Positions 1 through 7,791 of a DNA stretch of 12,038 nt are shown in pieces. A program made the translations under genes and the position numbers. This DNA is from JAWOHX01 sp046484975. Its GTDB lineage: Bacteria > Bacillota > Clostridia > DUPQ01. Positions within the stretch are counted from its first letter, which is position 1, and every line of letters starts with the position of its first letter. The notes beneath the pieces were generated by a model that saw only the letters and a program-made list of their open reading frames with translations, searched no databases and was not told the origin of the DNA. The DNA is taken from NCBI GenBank assembly GCA_046484975.1, contig JAWOHX010000080.1:1-12038 (forward strand), in the 5' to 3' direction.

Positions 1-1679
1 TTGCTGAAAAACTGGTGAAGGCTCCGGGCCATGATGGCACCGAAGTCGTCGATTTCCTCAAATCTTCCCGGATCGGCCCCGGCAATCTCCTCCATGTCCC
101 TGAATCGTGCCGCCAGGGCCTTGGCTCCCGCGATTCCGATGTTCCGTATTCCAAGGCCGAACAACAACCTGTCCACACCGTTGGTTTTGGAATTCTCGAT
201 GGACCGGAGAAGGTTATCCACGCTTTTCTCACCCAGTCCCTCCAACCCTTGCAGATCGGTTCTTCGTTCATGGAGGTGGTAGAGGTCAGCAATGTTCCCA
301 AGAAACCCTCCACGAATGAATTTTTCCACCATCCCCCTGCCCATGCCTTCGATGTTCATGGCATCCCTGGAGCAGAAATGCTCCAATGACCTGGCCAGCT
401 GGGCGGGACACTCGATGTTGACGCAGCGGTATGCGGCCTTGTCCTCGTCTCTTGCCACGGCACCACCGCAAGCCGGGCATTTCCCGGGCATTTCAAAAGG
501 TCTCTCGCCTCCCGTCCTTTTGTCCTTGAGGCTGTGGACCACCTCCGGGATGATGTCCCCCGCCTTTCGGATGACCACCCGGTCCCCGATCAAAATGTCC
601 TTCTGGCGGATATAGTCCAGGTTATGAAGGGTGGCTTTCCCCACGGTGCTTCCGTCGACGGACACAGGCTCGAATACCGCGTTGGGTGTCAGCACCCCCG
701 TCCTGCCGATGTTGACCACGATGTCCCTGACCACCGTCTCCTTTTCCTCGGGCGGGTATTTATATGCCACCGCCCAGCGGGGATGTTTGGCGGTGGAACC
801 CATTTCCTCCCGCTGGGAAAGGTCGTTGAGCTTCACAACGGCCCCGTCGATGTTGTACTTGCATGTCCCCCTGGATTTTCTGATGTCCTCGATGGCCTGG
901 ATGGCCTCGCTGATGTCCTTGCAGACACGATAGCCGGGACTGGCCCGGAATCCCGCCTTTTCCAGATACTCCAGTGTCCCGGAATGGGTAGGAATGATTG
1001 TTCCCGTCATTTTTTGGATATTGAACACAATCAGGGATAGGTCCCTGGATGCTGTCACCCCGGGGTCCAGTTGCCGCATGGAACCTGCAGCCGCATTCCG
1101 AGGGTTGGCGAAAACCTTCTGCCCGGACTCCTCCTGCCTTTCGTTGAGCCGCAGGAATGCGGGGTTTGGCATGTATACCTCCCCCCTGACTATGAGCTCC
1201 TCCGGGTGTTCCCTCAGTCTCAGGGGCAGGCTGCGCACGGTCCGCAGGTTGCCGGTGATGTCCTCTCCCACCAGTCCGTCCCCCCTTGTTGCCCCTCTTT
1301 GGAAAATCCCGTCTTTATACTCCAGGGAAACAGCCAGCCCGTCGATCTTTCTTTCCACCACGTACTCGTAATCCCTGAACATGGCCCCGACCCTCTTGTC
1401 GAAGGCATGGAGCTCCTCCATCGAGAACACGTCGTTGAGGCTCTGCAACGGCACCTCATGGCTTACTTTACGGAATGCGCTGACGGGTTCGCCCCCGATC
1501 CGCATGGTAGGGGAATCCGGGGTGACCAGATGGGGATATTCATCCTCCAGCATCTTGAGCTCCCTCAGCAGCATGTCATATTCATAGTCCGTAATCTCCG
1601 GATCGTCCATCACATGGTATCTGTGGTTGTGGTAATCCAGGAGACGCTTCAGTTCAAGGATTCGTTCATGTTCTTTCAT
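1..1679 (-). CDS. ligA: NAD-dependent DNA ligase LigA (3' end beyond the window)
   Basis: LigA seals single-strand nicks with NAD+ as cofactor in replication and repair. The minus-strand frame is open from ATG at 1679 to the window edge: 559 codons of the family's usual 660-680. Seen in order: an N-terminal Ia segment (YHNHRYHVMDDPEITDYEYD, residues about 16-35), the adenylation motif ERKIDG with K111 as the expected AMP-accepting lysine, the later motif VRGEVYMP, an OB-fold region, a Cys4 zinc finger (C401, C404, C419, C424) and the first helix-hairpin-helix repeats (LEGLGEKSVDNLL). The remaining HhH and the BRCT domain would lie outside. An AGGGTGG ribosome binding site ends 3 nt before this ATG, which settles the start. 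It is divergent from rpsT. No frameshift or missing catalytic residue is seen in the visible part. Identification is firm. Confidence 0.97.
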   Translation of the reverse strand, partial: MKEHERILELKRLLDYHNHRYHVMDDPEITDYEYDMLLRELKMLEDEYPHLVTPDSPTMRIGGEPVSAFRKVSHEVPLQSLNDVFSMEELHAFDKRVGAMFRDYEYVVERKIDGLAVSLEYKDGIFQRGATRGDGLVGEDITGNLRTVRSLPLRLREHPEELIVRGEVYMPNPAFLRLNERQEESGQKVFANPRNAAAGSMRQLDPGVTASRDLSLIVFNIQKMTGTIIPTHSGTLEYLEKAGFRASPGYRVCKDISEAIQAIEDIRKSRGTCKYNIDGAVVKLNDLSQREEMGSTAKHPRWAVAYKYPPEEKETVVRDIVVNIGRTGVLTPNAVFEPVSVDGSTVGKATLHNLDYIRQKDILIGDRVVIRKAGDIIPEVVHSLKDKRTGGERPFEMPGKCPACGGAVARDEDKAAYRCVNIECPAQLARSLEHFCSRDAMNIEGMGRGMVEKFIRGGFLGNIADLYHLHERRTDLQGLEGLGEKSVDNLLRSIENSKTNGVDRLLFGLGIRNIGIAGAKALAARFRDMEEIAGADPGRFEEIDDFGAIMARSLHQFFS

Positions 1680-1695
1680 ATAACCACCCTGTAAA

Positions 1696-1704
1696 ATTAT
1701 ATCA
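1696..1704 (-). promoter_or_regulatory. Candidate extended -10 promoter of ligA
   Basis: On the minus strand TGATATAAT fits an extended -10 element (TGnTATAAT). An A8 tract (T8 at 1729-1736 on the plus strand) lies where an UP element would, but there is no good -35. Transcription would start near 1689, inside the ligA ribosome binding site, leaving a leader of only about 10 nt, so the real promoter may lie elsewhere. Confidence 0.45.
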
Positions 1705-1737
1705 TATCCGCTCCCTGTCCATCCCCTGTTTTTTTTA

Positions 1738-1766
1738 TTGCATTTCATCGGCCCACATGGTAGAAT
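1738..1766 (+). promoter_or_regulatory. Sigma-A-type promoter of rpsT
   Basis: The -35 is TTGCAT (1738-1743) and the -10 is TAGAAT (1761-1766), with a 17-bp spacer. A T8 tract lies just upstream. The predicted start is near 1773, giving a leader of about 30 nt that contains the rpsT ribosome binding site. It is divergent from ligA. Confidence 0.7.
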
Positions 1767-1788
1767 ACCATAGATGAAATCAAAAGCC

Positions 1789-1805
1789 GGAGGTGAAACG
1801 CTTTG
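1789..1805 (+). promoter_or_regulatory. Ribosome binding site and TTG start of rpsT
   Basis: GGAGG at 1789-1793 is followed, 9 nt later, by TTG at 1803-1805. The first residues after it (PNIKSAMKR) are the conserved S20 N-terminus and there is no ATG nearby that keeps them, so TTG is the start. E. coli rpsT also begins with UUG. Confidence 0.85.
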
Positions 1806-2063
1806 CCAAATATCAAATCAGCGATGAAGAGGACCAGGACTTCAGCCAAGAAGAACCTCAACAATTCATCCAAACGGTCCGCTCTCAGGAAGGACCTGAA
1901 AGCTGCCAAACTTGCTTTGGGCACGAATGCCGAAGACGCCAAGCTGAAAGTCTTGAAAGCCATGAAAGCATTGGATTCCGCAGCAAACAAGGGACTGATC
2001 CATAAAAACAAGGCAGCAAGAAACAAGTCAAAGCTTGCTACGGCATTGAATAAACTGGGTTAA
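1803..2063 (+). CDS. rpsT: 30S ribosomal protein S20
   Basis: S20 is a primary 16S rRNA-binding protein that helps fold the 5' and 3'-minor domains of the small subunit. The 86-residue product is very basic and of normal length. It begins MPNIKSAMKRTRTS, followed by lysine-rich helices (KNLNNSSKRSALRKDLKAAK) and the family's ending (GLIHKNKAARNKSKLATALN). The start is TTG, set by GGAGG 9 nt upstream. The gene has its own promoter and a strong terminator, so it is a single-gene unit, as is common for rpsT. In many Firmicutes rpsT converges directly on holA; here a URO-D-family gene sits between them. The rare start codon is compatible with translational autocontrol as known in E. coli, but no control structure is evident here. 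Confidence 0.98.
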   Translation: MPNIKSAMKRTRTSAKKNLNNSSKRSALRKDLKAAKLALGTNAEDAKLKVLKAMKALDSAANKGLIHKNKAARNKSKLATALNKLG

Positions 2064-2075
2064 AGAAACACATGG

Positions 2076-2105
2076 AAAAGCCGGTTGTCCAACCGGCTTT
2101 TTTTT
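2076..2105. terminator. Rho-independent terminator, probably bidirectional
   Basis: An 11-bp stem (arms 2076-2086 and 2091-2101, AAAAGCCGGTT against AACCGGCTTTT) with the loop GTCC is followed by T's to 2105. It begins 12 nt after the rpsT stop. The A's on the left give a short U tail on the minus strand, so it can also end the transcript of the convergent gene that stops at 2109, though less strongly. Confidence 0.92.
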
Positions 2106-2108
2106 ATG

Positions 2109-3230
2109 CTAGAATGCTTGCCTCATCCAGCCTTTTCTCTTCCCGTCCAAGGGTTCGATACCCAGGATCTCCCTTCCCAACGCCACATAATACCTGTAGT
2201 TCTCGATGGGTGTGCCGTTTGGGATCCGATGGTCCATGCCGAAAACCACGCCTCCCTGGCGCATCAGGGGCTGCATTTTATATTCCAGCTCCTTCCTGAT
2301 GGCTTCCCTGCCTTCCTTGAGAACATACTTGTTGATGCCGCCTTTCAGGGAAAGTGCGTTGCCGTACTTCTTTCGAACCTCCACGATGTCCATCCCCGAA
2401 CCCGGTTCATTGGGATACATCTGGTTGACCCCGCAGTCCATGAATGTCTGGATGACTGGGTTCATGTACCCGTCGCTGTCCTGGGAGAAGATGGAGGAGC
2501 CTTTGCTTTCCAGCATCTTCCAGATCTTCAGATAATAGTCCTTGATGAAAGAGTCAATCAGGGCGGGACCGATGAGTGGCCCGCTTTTTCCGGCCATGTC
2601 CTCATGTACGCTCAGCTGGTCGATGACCACATGGTCGCTCACCTCCTCGAACACCCGCATGGCGGTATTGCCGGCGGTCTCCAGAATGTCATGCAAAAGC
2701 TCCTGCTGCTCGTAATATGCATAACAGAGCTCCTCCTCCCCCATCAACTGCCTGGGCAGGTCGAACCCGCCGGGCATCGCTGCCACCACTAAGACTCCCC
2801 TGGCCTGTTCCTCCTTCGCCCGCTCCACCATATCCCAGTCGATTCGCAGAGGTGAGTATTCATAAAGGGGCTTGACTTTCAACCAGTCGTCCATGTCCTT
2901 CACGGGATAATCCATTGGCAGCGGGATGGAGGCATAACCTTTGCGGAGCTTGACCCTTCTGCCAAGGGCGTCCATCGACACCACGTGCTCATCGGTCTCC
3001 TCGATGATCACAGGAGCCTTTCCCCCGTGGATGTCCGCATTTCCCCCGCAACTGACATACGGGACATAATCCCAGTCGAAACCCGTCATGCCGATTTCCT
3101 CTTCCGTGGCCCCTTGCGCCACCCACTCCCGGTCCAGTCCCACCAGGGGCCCGAACAGCTCCACAAACATCTGTCTGGAGGTTTCTTTTGAATGCACCAA
3201 CCCGATGTATTGTTCCCTGCTCCATCTCAT
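2109..3230 (-). CDS. Uroporphyrinogen decarboxylase (URO-D) family protein A
   Basis: A 373-residue protein of the URO-D/methyltransferase superfamily, which includes heme-pathway HemE and corrinoid methyltransferases such as MtaA, MtbA and CmuA. It is not a typical HemE. The C-terminal half carries the family core: DSDGYMNPVIQTFMDCGVNQ (residues about 251-270), then EPGSGMDIVEVRKKYGN, LKGGINKYVL and a late GGVVFGMDH strand. Where MtaA-like members have a zinc-binding H-x-C, this protein has D251-S-D253, so zinc-thiolate chemistry is unlikely. Substrate unknown. An ideal GGAGGAG (3238-3244) lies 7 nt before ATG 3230; an in-frame TTG at 3251 would place that site inside the gene, so 3230 is preferred. 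It follows holA by 43 nt without a terminator and is probably the last gene of the comEC-holA transcript. Confidence 0.85.
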   Translation of the reverse strand: MRWSREQYIGLVHSKETSRQMFVELFGPLVGLDREWVAQGATEEEIGMTGFDWDYVPYVSCGGNADIHGGKAPVIIEETDEHVVSMDALGRRVKLRKGYASIPLPMDYPVKDMDDWLKVKPLYEYSPLRIDWDMVERAKEEQARGVLVVAAMPGGFDLPRQLMGEEELCYAYYEQQELLHDILETAGNTAMRVFEEVSDHVVIDQLSVHEDMAGKSGPLIGPALIDSFIKDYYLKIWKMLESKGSSIFSQDSDGYMNPVIQTFMDCGVNQMYPNEPGSGMDIVEVRKKYGNALSLKGGINKYVLKEGREAIRKELEYKMQPLMRQGGVVFGMDHRIPNGTPIENYRYYVALGREILGIEPLDGKRKGWMRQAF

Positions 3231-3273
3231 ATGTCTTCTCCTCCGTTTCAACCTTTATGAACCTGACACGCCC

Positions 3274-4266
3274 TCACAGCATGACCAGGGATGCCACCAG
3301 CACCTCCAGCGCGGTCCCGTCATGGATGTCCCCGGCTTTTATGGATACGTCGCAATGGGAGATCAGCTTGACGGCATCCCCCAGTTGTCCGGCAGTGTAC
3401 TTCCTGGACCGTTCCATAATTTTTCGTAGAATGAAGTCCGGCACCAAAGATCCCTTGCGCCGGATGTCCGGCCTCCCATCAGAGCCGCCTGCATCTTTGG
3501 CCGCCAGAAGCTCCATGAAACCACCATGCAATGACACCAGGATCACCTGGGCGGGTGTCTTGTTGGACAGCAGGCTCTTGAGCAGCATCAGACTTTTGTC
3601 CTTGTTCCGCATGCAGACCTGATCGAAGAGTTCATAGATTCTCGCCTCCTGGATGCCTGAGCACAGATTCGCGATGTGTTCAGGTTTCACATGGGCGGCA
3701 TCTCCCATATACAGCAGGATCTTCTCGATATCCGACTCGATATCCAGGAGGGTGACACCGGAATAGTGAAAAAACAAGCGGGCATTCTCCTGTGATATGA
3801 TCTTCCTGTTGCGCTTGAACCTCTCCGTGATGTACCGGATGATATCCTCAGCAGACCTGTGGTCGATCCTGAATGCTTTTTTCATTTTCTGGACCTGCTG
3901 GAACAGTGGGCTGGTGCGGTCAACCTCTTTTTCCAGGAACAGGACATGGGAAAATCCGGGCATGTCGTCCAGCATGGCCGCAAGCTTGTCCCTCTTTTTG
4001 CTTGTCTTGAAAAAACCCGTGTCCCTGCAGACCACCAGCCTGGAGTCATTGAGCATTGGATAGGTGTTCACGGCGGAGACCACATCCTCCTCATTGCAGG
4101 GGCCTGAGAACACATTGTGACACATGGGATTCTTGCGGTCCCCAAGGATCTGCTTCTCCATCCTCTTCACCAGCGCCTCGATGAGGAAGTCCTCATCCCC
4201 GTACAACAGGCAAATATGATGGATCACCCCGCTGTTCAGCTGTTCCTTGATGGTCTCGTAATTCAT
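3274..4266 (-). CDS. holA: DNA polymerase III subunit delta
   Basis: HolA is the delta subunit of the clamp loader; it opens the beta sliding clamp so it can be placed on primed DNA. The product has 330 residues, normal for the family. The N-terminal domain starts with the typical IHHICLLYGDEDFLIEA segment, a degenerate AAA+ nucleotide-site region. A middle AAA+ lid follows (RYITERFKRNRKIISQENARLFF, then LLDIESDIEKILLY) and then a helical C-terminal collar domain ending DIHDGTALEVLVASL. The start ATG at 4266 overlaps the comEC stop as ATGA (4263-4266), and AAGGAG (4271-4276) inside the end of comEC provides the ribosome binding site, so the two are translationally coupled. The comEC-holA order is conserved in Firmicutes and supports the call. 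Confidence 0.95.
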   Translation of the reverse strand: MNYETIKEQLNSGVIHHICLLYGDEDFLIEALVKRMEKQILGDRKNPMCHNVFSGPCNEEDVVSAVNTYPMLNDSRLVVCRDTGFFKTSKKRDKLAAMLDDMPGFSHVLFLEKEVDRTSPLFQQVQKMKKAFRIDHRSAEDIIRYITERFKRNRKIISQENARLFFHYSGVTLLDIESDIEKILLYMGDAAHVKPEHIANLCSGIQEARIYELFDQVCMRNKDKSLMLLKSLLSNKTPAQVILVSLHGGFMELLAAKDAGGSDGRPDIRRKGSLVPDFILRKIMERSRKYTAGQLGDAVKLISHCDVSIKAGDIHDGTALEVLVASLVML

Positions 4267-6491
4267 CGTGCTCCTTTTTTCACCCGGATGCCTTCCCGGT
4301 GGAAGGTCACTGTGACACAGCCGTGGGTATCCGTCCTGAATACAGCCGTCCCCTGGTCCTCCAGCCTGCCGATGGTCTCCGGTGAGGGATGGCCGTAACG
4401 GTTGGTGCCCGTGCTGATGACGCCAACGGCTGGATTCACCTTCCCGAGGAAAACCTGGCTGCTGGATGTGTCCGATCCATGGTGCGCGACTTTCAGCACA
4501 TGGGCCCCCAGGGGTTCCCCCAGCTCCAGCAGGTCCCTCTCCCCCGCGTCTTCGATGTCCCCGGTATACAGGATGTCGTATCCGTTATATGACAATTTTA
4601 GCACCAATGACGCGTGATTGAAACACTGAACTTCATATTCATCAGGATGCAGGACTTGGATTCTGGTCTTCCCGACGAGAAACGAATCCCCTGCCCTGAC
4701 CCTCTGCACCGGGACACCCTCCCTGACGCACATCTCCTCCGCCTTGTCCAGGGCACCGTCCCTGATGTCCGGCAGGTATACGGTCTTCACCGTGAACCTT
4801 CGGAGAACCTGCTCCAGTCCTCCCAGATGGTCCTCATGGGAGTGGGTGATGAAGACTGCATCGATCACCTGTCCGCTGAAATATGAGATGGATGCAAGAG
4901 GCGCGTATTTTCCGGTATCGATGAGGATGTCTTTTCCCCCGCCTGCCTTCACAAGGGATGCATCCGCCTGCCCCACATCGAAGAACACGGCCTTGTGGCT
5001 GTTCGTGGCCGCCAGGCTCCAGGCGAGCACCCCTGCTGCCAGTGCAAAAGCCGACAGTGCCTTTTTCCAGTCCCTGCCGGGAAGAAGCAGGGCTAGTCCC
5101 GACACATACAGCAACAGGAACGAGGGGGGCATATAGTGGAGGCTCACAGAAGCCATTGGAAGGGAGGAAAACACCCGTGCTGTGAGTTCCACGGCATCCA
5201 GGAGCACGCCCACCGGCCATGAGAGCAGTTGGCCCATGAAGGGAATAATGCTTCCCAGTGCCACCATCAGCATGGAAAGCACCGACAATGCCATGCGAAT
5301 GAAAAACACGCTGATGTTGGCGAAAACGGAATACAGGTTCAGGGTGTGAAAAAGCTTCCCGCCGGCCGCGGTGGCTCCCAGCTGGACGGCGAGGGTCATG
5401 GCAAGGGCTTTCCCTGCCGGGCCCTTGCACCCCATCCAATCCACCAGCGGCCCATGGAACAGAAGCAGGCTTGCCACACAGGAATAGGAAAGGATGAAGC
5501 TGGCATCATAGATGCAGAAGGGGTTGCCTGCCATGAGCACCAGGGCGGACATTCCAAGTGAGGTCCAGGAATCCCTCTCTTCCAACAGGAGATCTGACAG
5601 CAGGAAGCATCCGGCCATGATGCCCGCCCTCACCACGGAAGGGCTTAGGCCAGTCAGGAACATGTAGAATCCTAGGATCAGGAAAAGCATCCAGTAATAC
5701 CGTTTCCGTTCCAGGCCGAACAGGGAAAAAAACGCGAGAAGGGGAAGAAGCAGATAGGCCACATGGGATCCTGAAACGGCCATGGTATGGGAGAGGCCGC
5801 TTTTCTGGAACGCCTCGGAAACTTCCGGTTCAATCCCTTCCCTGGAACCGATGAGCATCCCCGAAAGAAGGTTTCCCCGTTCAAGTCCCAGCATGTCCGT
5901 GCACATGTCCTTGACATGGTGGTAGACATTCCCCGCTGCCCTGGTGATGCCCGAACCGGGGGAGAGGGCATAATTTCCGGGGTGAACATGGAGGACGGCC
6001 GCCGTGTTCCTGGAATAGAGGAATTTTTTCTCATCGAACCCGCCGGGATTGGTCCTTGCCCCGGGTTTGGCCAATGTCCCCCTGGCCACAATCCAATCCC
6101 CGATCATCGGGGAGAACAATCCGCAATACACCACCATCCTGACCTTGGGCTGAAACAAGCCTGGGAGCTTCACATGGATAACCGTCCTTGTCTCCTCTTC
6201 CCGGACAATGTCCGTGACCCTACCCTCTATTTTGGTTGATGTCCCGTTCTCTTCGGCCAGAAAGCCGTCCATGTATCCCTGTCTCCAGGATGCACCCAGG
6301 AAAAAAATGAGCACTGCAAGGACCATGGCAATGTTTTTTTTCCTGTTACCATGCCAGAAAGACAGAAAAAACCCTGCTGAGAGAAGGAACCCGCAGAAAA
6401 GAATGTTTTCTCCCGTGGCAAGATAAATCCCTCCCATGGCCGAAAGGGACAGCAGAAGCAAAGTCCTGGAAAAAAGATTCTTCATTTCCAT
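4263..6491 (-). CDS. comEC: DNA internalization channel ComEC/Rec2
   Basis: ComEC is the inner-membrane channel that carries single-stranded DNA into the cytoplasm during natural transformation. The 742-residue product has all three expected parts: an N-terminal membrane and OB-like DUF4131 region (residues about 1-170), a multi-spanning competence domain containing HTMAVSGSHVAYLLLPL (about 233-249), and a C-terminal metallo-beta-lactamase-like domain. The last starts at FDVGQAD (D505) and carries HSHEDH (H550, H552, D554, H555), a TGDIE strand and HHGSD (H670, H671). The metal-ligand set looks intact, which argues for an active protein. An in-frame stop lies 2 codons above ATG 6491, so the start is 6491 or ATG 6485; neither has a good ribosome binding site, which suggests low expression. 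comEA, often upstream, is absent here; a URO-D-family gene ends 62 nt above instead. Confidence 0.96.
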   Translation of the reverse strand: MEMKNLFSRTLLLLSLSAMGGIYLATGENILFCGFLLSAGFFLSFWHGNRKKNIAMVLAVLIFFLGASWRQGYMDGFLAEENGTSTKIEGRVTDIVREEETRTVIHVKLPGLFQPKVRMVVYCGLFSPMIGDWIVARGTLAKPGARTNPGGFDEKKFLYSRNTAAVLHVHPGNYALSPGSGITRAAGNVYHHVKDMCTDMLGLERGNLLSGMLIGSREGIEPEVSEAFQKSGLSHTMAVSGSHVAYLLLPLLAFFSLFGLERKRYYWMLFLILGFYMFLTGLSPSVVRAGIMAGCFLLSDLLLEERDSWTSLGMSALVLMAGNPFCIYDASFILSYSCVASLLLFHGPLVDWMGCKGPAGKALAMTLAVQLGATAAGGKLFHTLNLYSVFANISVFFIRMALSVLSMLMVALGSIIPFMGQLLSWPVGVLLDAVELTARVFSSLPMASVSLHYMPPSFLLLYVSGLALLLPGRDWKKALSAFALAAGVLAWSLAATNSHKAVFFDVGQADASLVKAGGGKDILIDTGKYAPLASISYFSGQVIDAVFITHSHEDHLGGLEQVLRRFTVKTVYLPDIRDGALDKAEEMCVREGVPVQRVRAGDSFLVGKTRIQVLHPDEYEVQCFNHASLVLKLSYNGYDILYTGDIEDAGERDLLELGEPLGAHVLKVAHHGSDTSSSQVFLGKVNPAVGVISTGTNRYGHPSPETIGRLEDQGTAVFRTDTHGCVTVTFHREGIRVKKGAR

Positions 6492-6514
6492 ATATTGTCA
6501 TGTTATATGGTTTC

Positions 6515-6540
6515 CTTGCGGAATGCAAGAGTCGATTGCA
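6515..6540 (-). repeat. Two overlapping short inverted repeats before comEC
   Basis: CTTGC-N5-GCAAG (6515-6529) and TGCAA-N7-TTGCA (6524-6540) share bases, so only one stem could form at a time. They fill the gap between the URO-D B stop and the comEC start, which lacks a clear ribosome binding site. There is no T-run, so it is not a standard terminator. The stems are only 5 bp and may be chance. Confidence 0.3.
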
Positions 6541-6553
6541 CTGGGGTGTCTCC

Positions 6554-7756
6554 TTATACGACGGTTTTTGCGGCCTCATAAATGGCCTGGATTTTTTCAG
6601 GCGAGACTTCTGCGGTGAGATTGTGGATGTTGCAGAAGACAAATCCCCCGTCCCTCTTCATGTATGACACCACTTCCCGGACCTGTCCCGCTATCTCTTC
6701 CACGGAACCCAGGGGCAGCAGGTGCTGGCTGTCCACGCCTCCACCCCAGAGGGTAATCCGATTCCTGGCCTTGTCCTTCCACTGCCGGTAGGTCTTGTCC
6801 CCTGCAGTCCACTGGACAGGGTTGAGGATGTCAAAACCGGCGTCTATGATGGGGTCCATGAGGTTGTACACGGCTCCGCAGCAATGGAGGAATGTCTTCA
6901 TTCCCGGGGCCAGTCGGTGGATGACCTCATTTCCTTGTTTGAAATACCGGATGAAGATGTCGTCCAGTATCTCAGGCGAGGCGATGGTGGCGTTCTGGGT
7001 GCCCATGTCGTTGTTGCCCGACAGGATGATGTCCACGTTCTCCCGGACCATGGGGACGAGCTTCTCAAAATTTTGGATGTAGGTCTCCATTCGGATCTGG
7101 TTGACCTTGTGCATGTATTCGGGTTCCATGAGGCAGATCATTGAACCGTTGGCAACCCCGCCAACGAAATCCAGGAACATCTCATAGGAGTTCAGAAAAA
7201 CCGCGCGGTCGGTGGATTCCCTCACCTTCCGGCATAAAAGCGCCACTTCCTCGGCTCTTCTGTCCGTGAGAAGCATGCTTTTCATCTGGGATTCAAACTG
7301 CGCCAGAAGGGGCATGTAGAGGTTTTCCAGATCAAAGACCTGGCCTGCGTGCTCCACATTGAACACGGTTCCCGTGGGGGCCATCTTCTGGTCCCCCCTC
7401 AGGATGGTTCCGTCTTTTTCCGCCCGGTAAACCGACCTGTCCCTGACCAGGGCCGGCAGCCTTTTGTTGAAATCATAGTATTCGAACTTGTCTTTCTCAT
7501 CAAATGCATTGCTGTATGTTCCGTCCACGAAGACCACATCGCAGTCCAGTGCGTCCAGAACGTCCGGTTCCGGGATGGCCAGCATCTGGCCGTCATCGTA
7601 GATCATGGGGAGGCCTTCCGGCAGGCCCAGGTGGGCCCTGAGCGCGGTATACACGAAGCAGCTCACGGAGGTGGACCGCATTCCTCCCAGATCCATGGGA
7701 ACCCTTCTCTCTTCCTGGAACTCCAATGACCTCATGACCCTGTCTCTTCTTTTCAT
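6554..7756 (-). CDS. URO-D-family protein B, MtaA-like metal motif
   Basis: A 400-residue member of the URO-D/methyltransferase superfamily, clearly different in sequence from protein A. Residues 289-294 read FLHCCG, giving H291 and C293 in the H-x-C arrangement that binds zinc in MtaA/MtbA-type methyltransferases. The stretch after it, DPIIDAGFDILNPVQ, is the usual family core. A late segment GGFVFCNIHN supplies C375 and H378 as possible third ligands. By family knowledge such proteins move methyl groups to or from corrinoid proteins; no corrinoid protein is seen in the window, so the substrate is unknown. ATG 7756 has a G7 tract 7 nt upstream as a weak ribosome binding site. A strong promoter lies just upstream, so this is the first gene of the run leading to comEC, holA and protein A. 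Confidence 0.86.
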   Translation of the reverse strand: MKRRDRVMRSLEFQEERRVPMDLGGMRSTSVSCFVYTALRAHLGLPEGLPMIYDDGQMLAIPEPDVLDALDCDVVFVDGTYSNAFDEKDKFEYYDFNKRLPALVRDRSVYRAEKDGTILRGDQKMAPTGTVFNVEHAGQVFDLENLYMPLLAQFESQMKSMLLTDRRAEEVALLCRKVRESTDRAVFLNSYEMFLDFVGGVANGSMICLMEPEYMHKVNQIRMETYIQNFEKLVPMVRENVDIILSGNNDMGTQNATIASPEILDDIFIRYFKQGNEVIHRLAPGMKTFLHCCGAVYNLMDPIIDAGFDILNPVQWTAGDKTYRQWKDKARNRITLWGGGVDSQHLLPLGSVEEIAGQVREVVSYMKRDGGFVFCNIHNLTAEVSPEKIQAIYEAAKTVV

Positions 7757-7791
7757 GGCGGCACCCCCCCGGATTCATTCGCATCATGAAC

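Noticed and set aside
534..1694. Long plus-strand open frames (534-1040 and 1071-1694) opposite ligA
   Set aside because: They lie entirely antisense to a highly conserved ligA, have no recognisable domain and are explained by the high GC of the coding strand. The minus frame carries all the LigA motifs.
2085..2792. Plus-strand frame of 235 codons opposite URO-D protein A
   Set aside because: It begins inside the rpsT terminator hairpin, has no ribosome binding site and is antisense to a gene with clear family motifs.
6502..6528. A promoter directly before comEC (TTGCAT and TATAAC on the minus strand)
   Set aside because: The spacer is only 15 bp and the predicted start would be about 4 nt from the ATG, so it is unlikely to be the main promoter.
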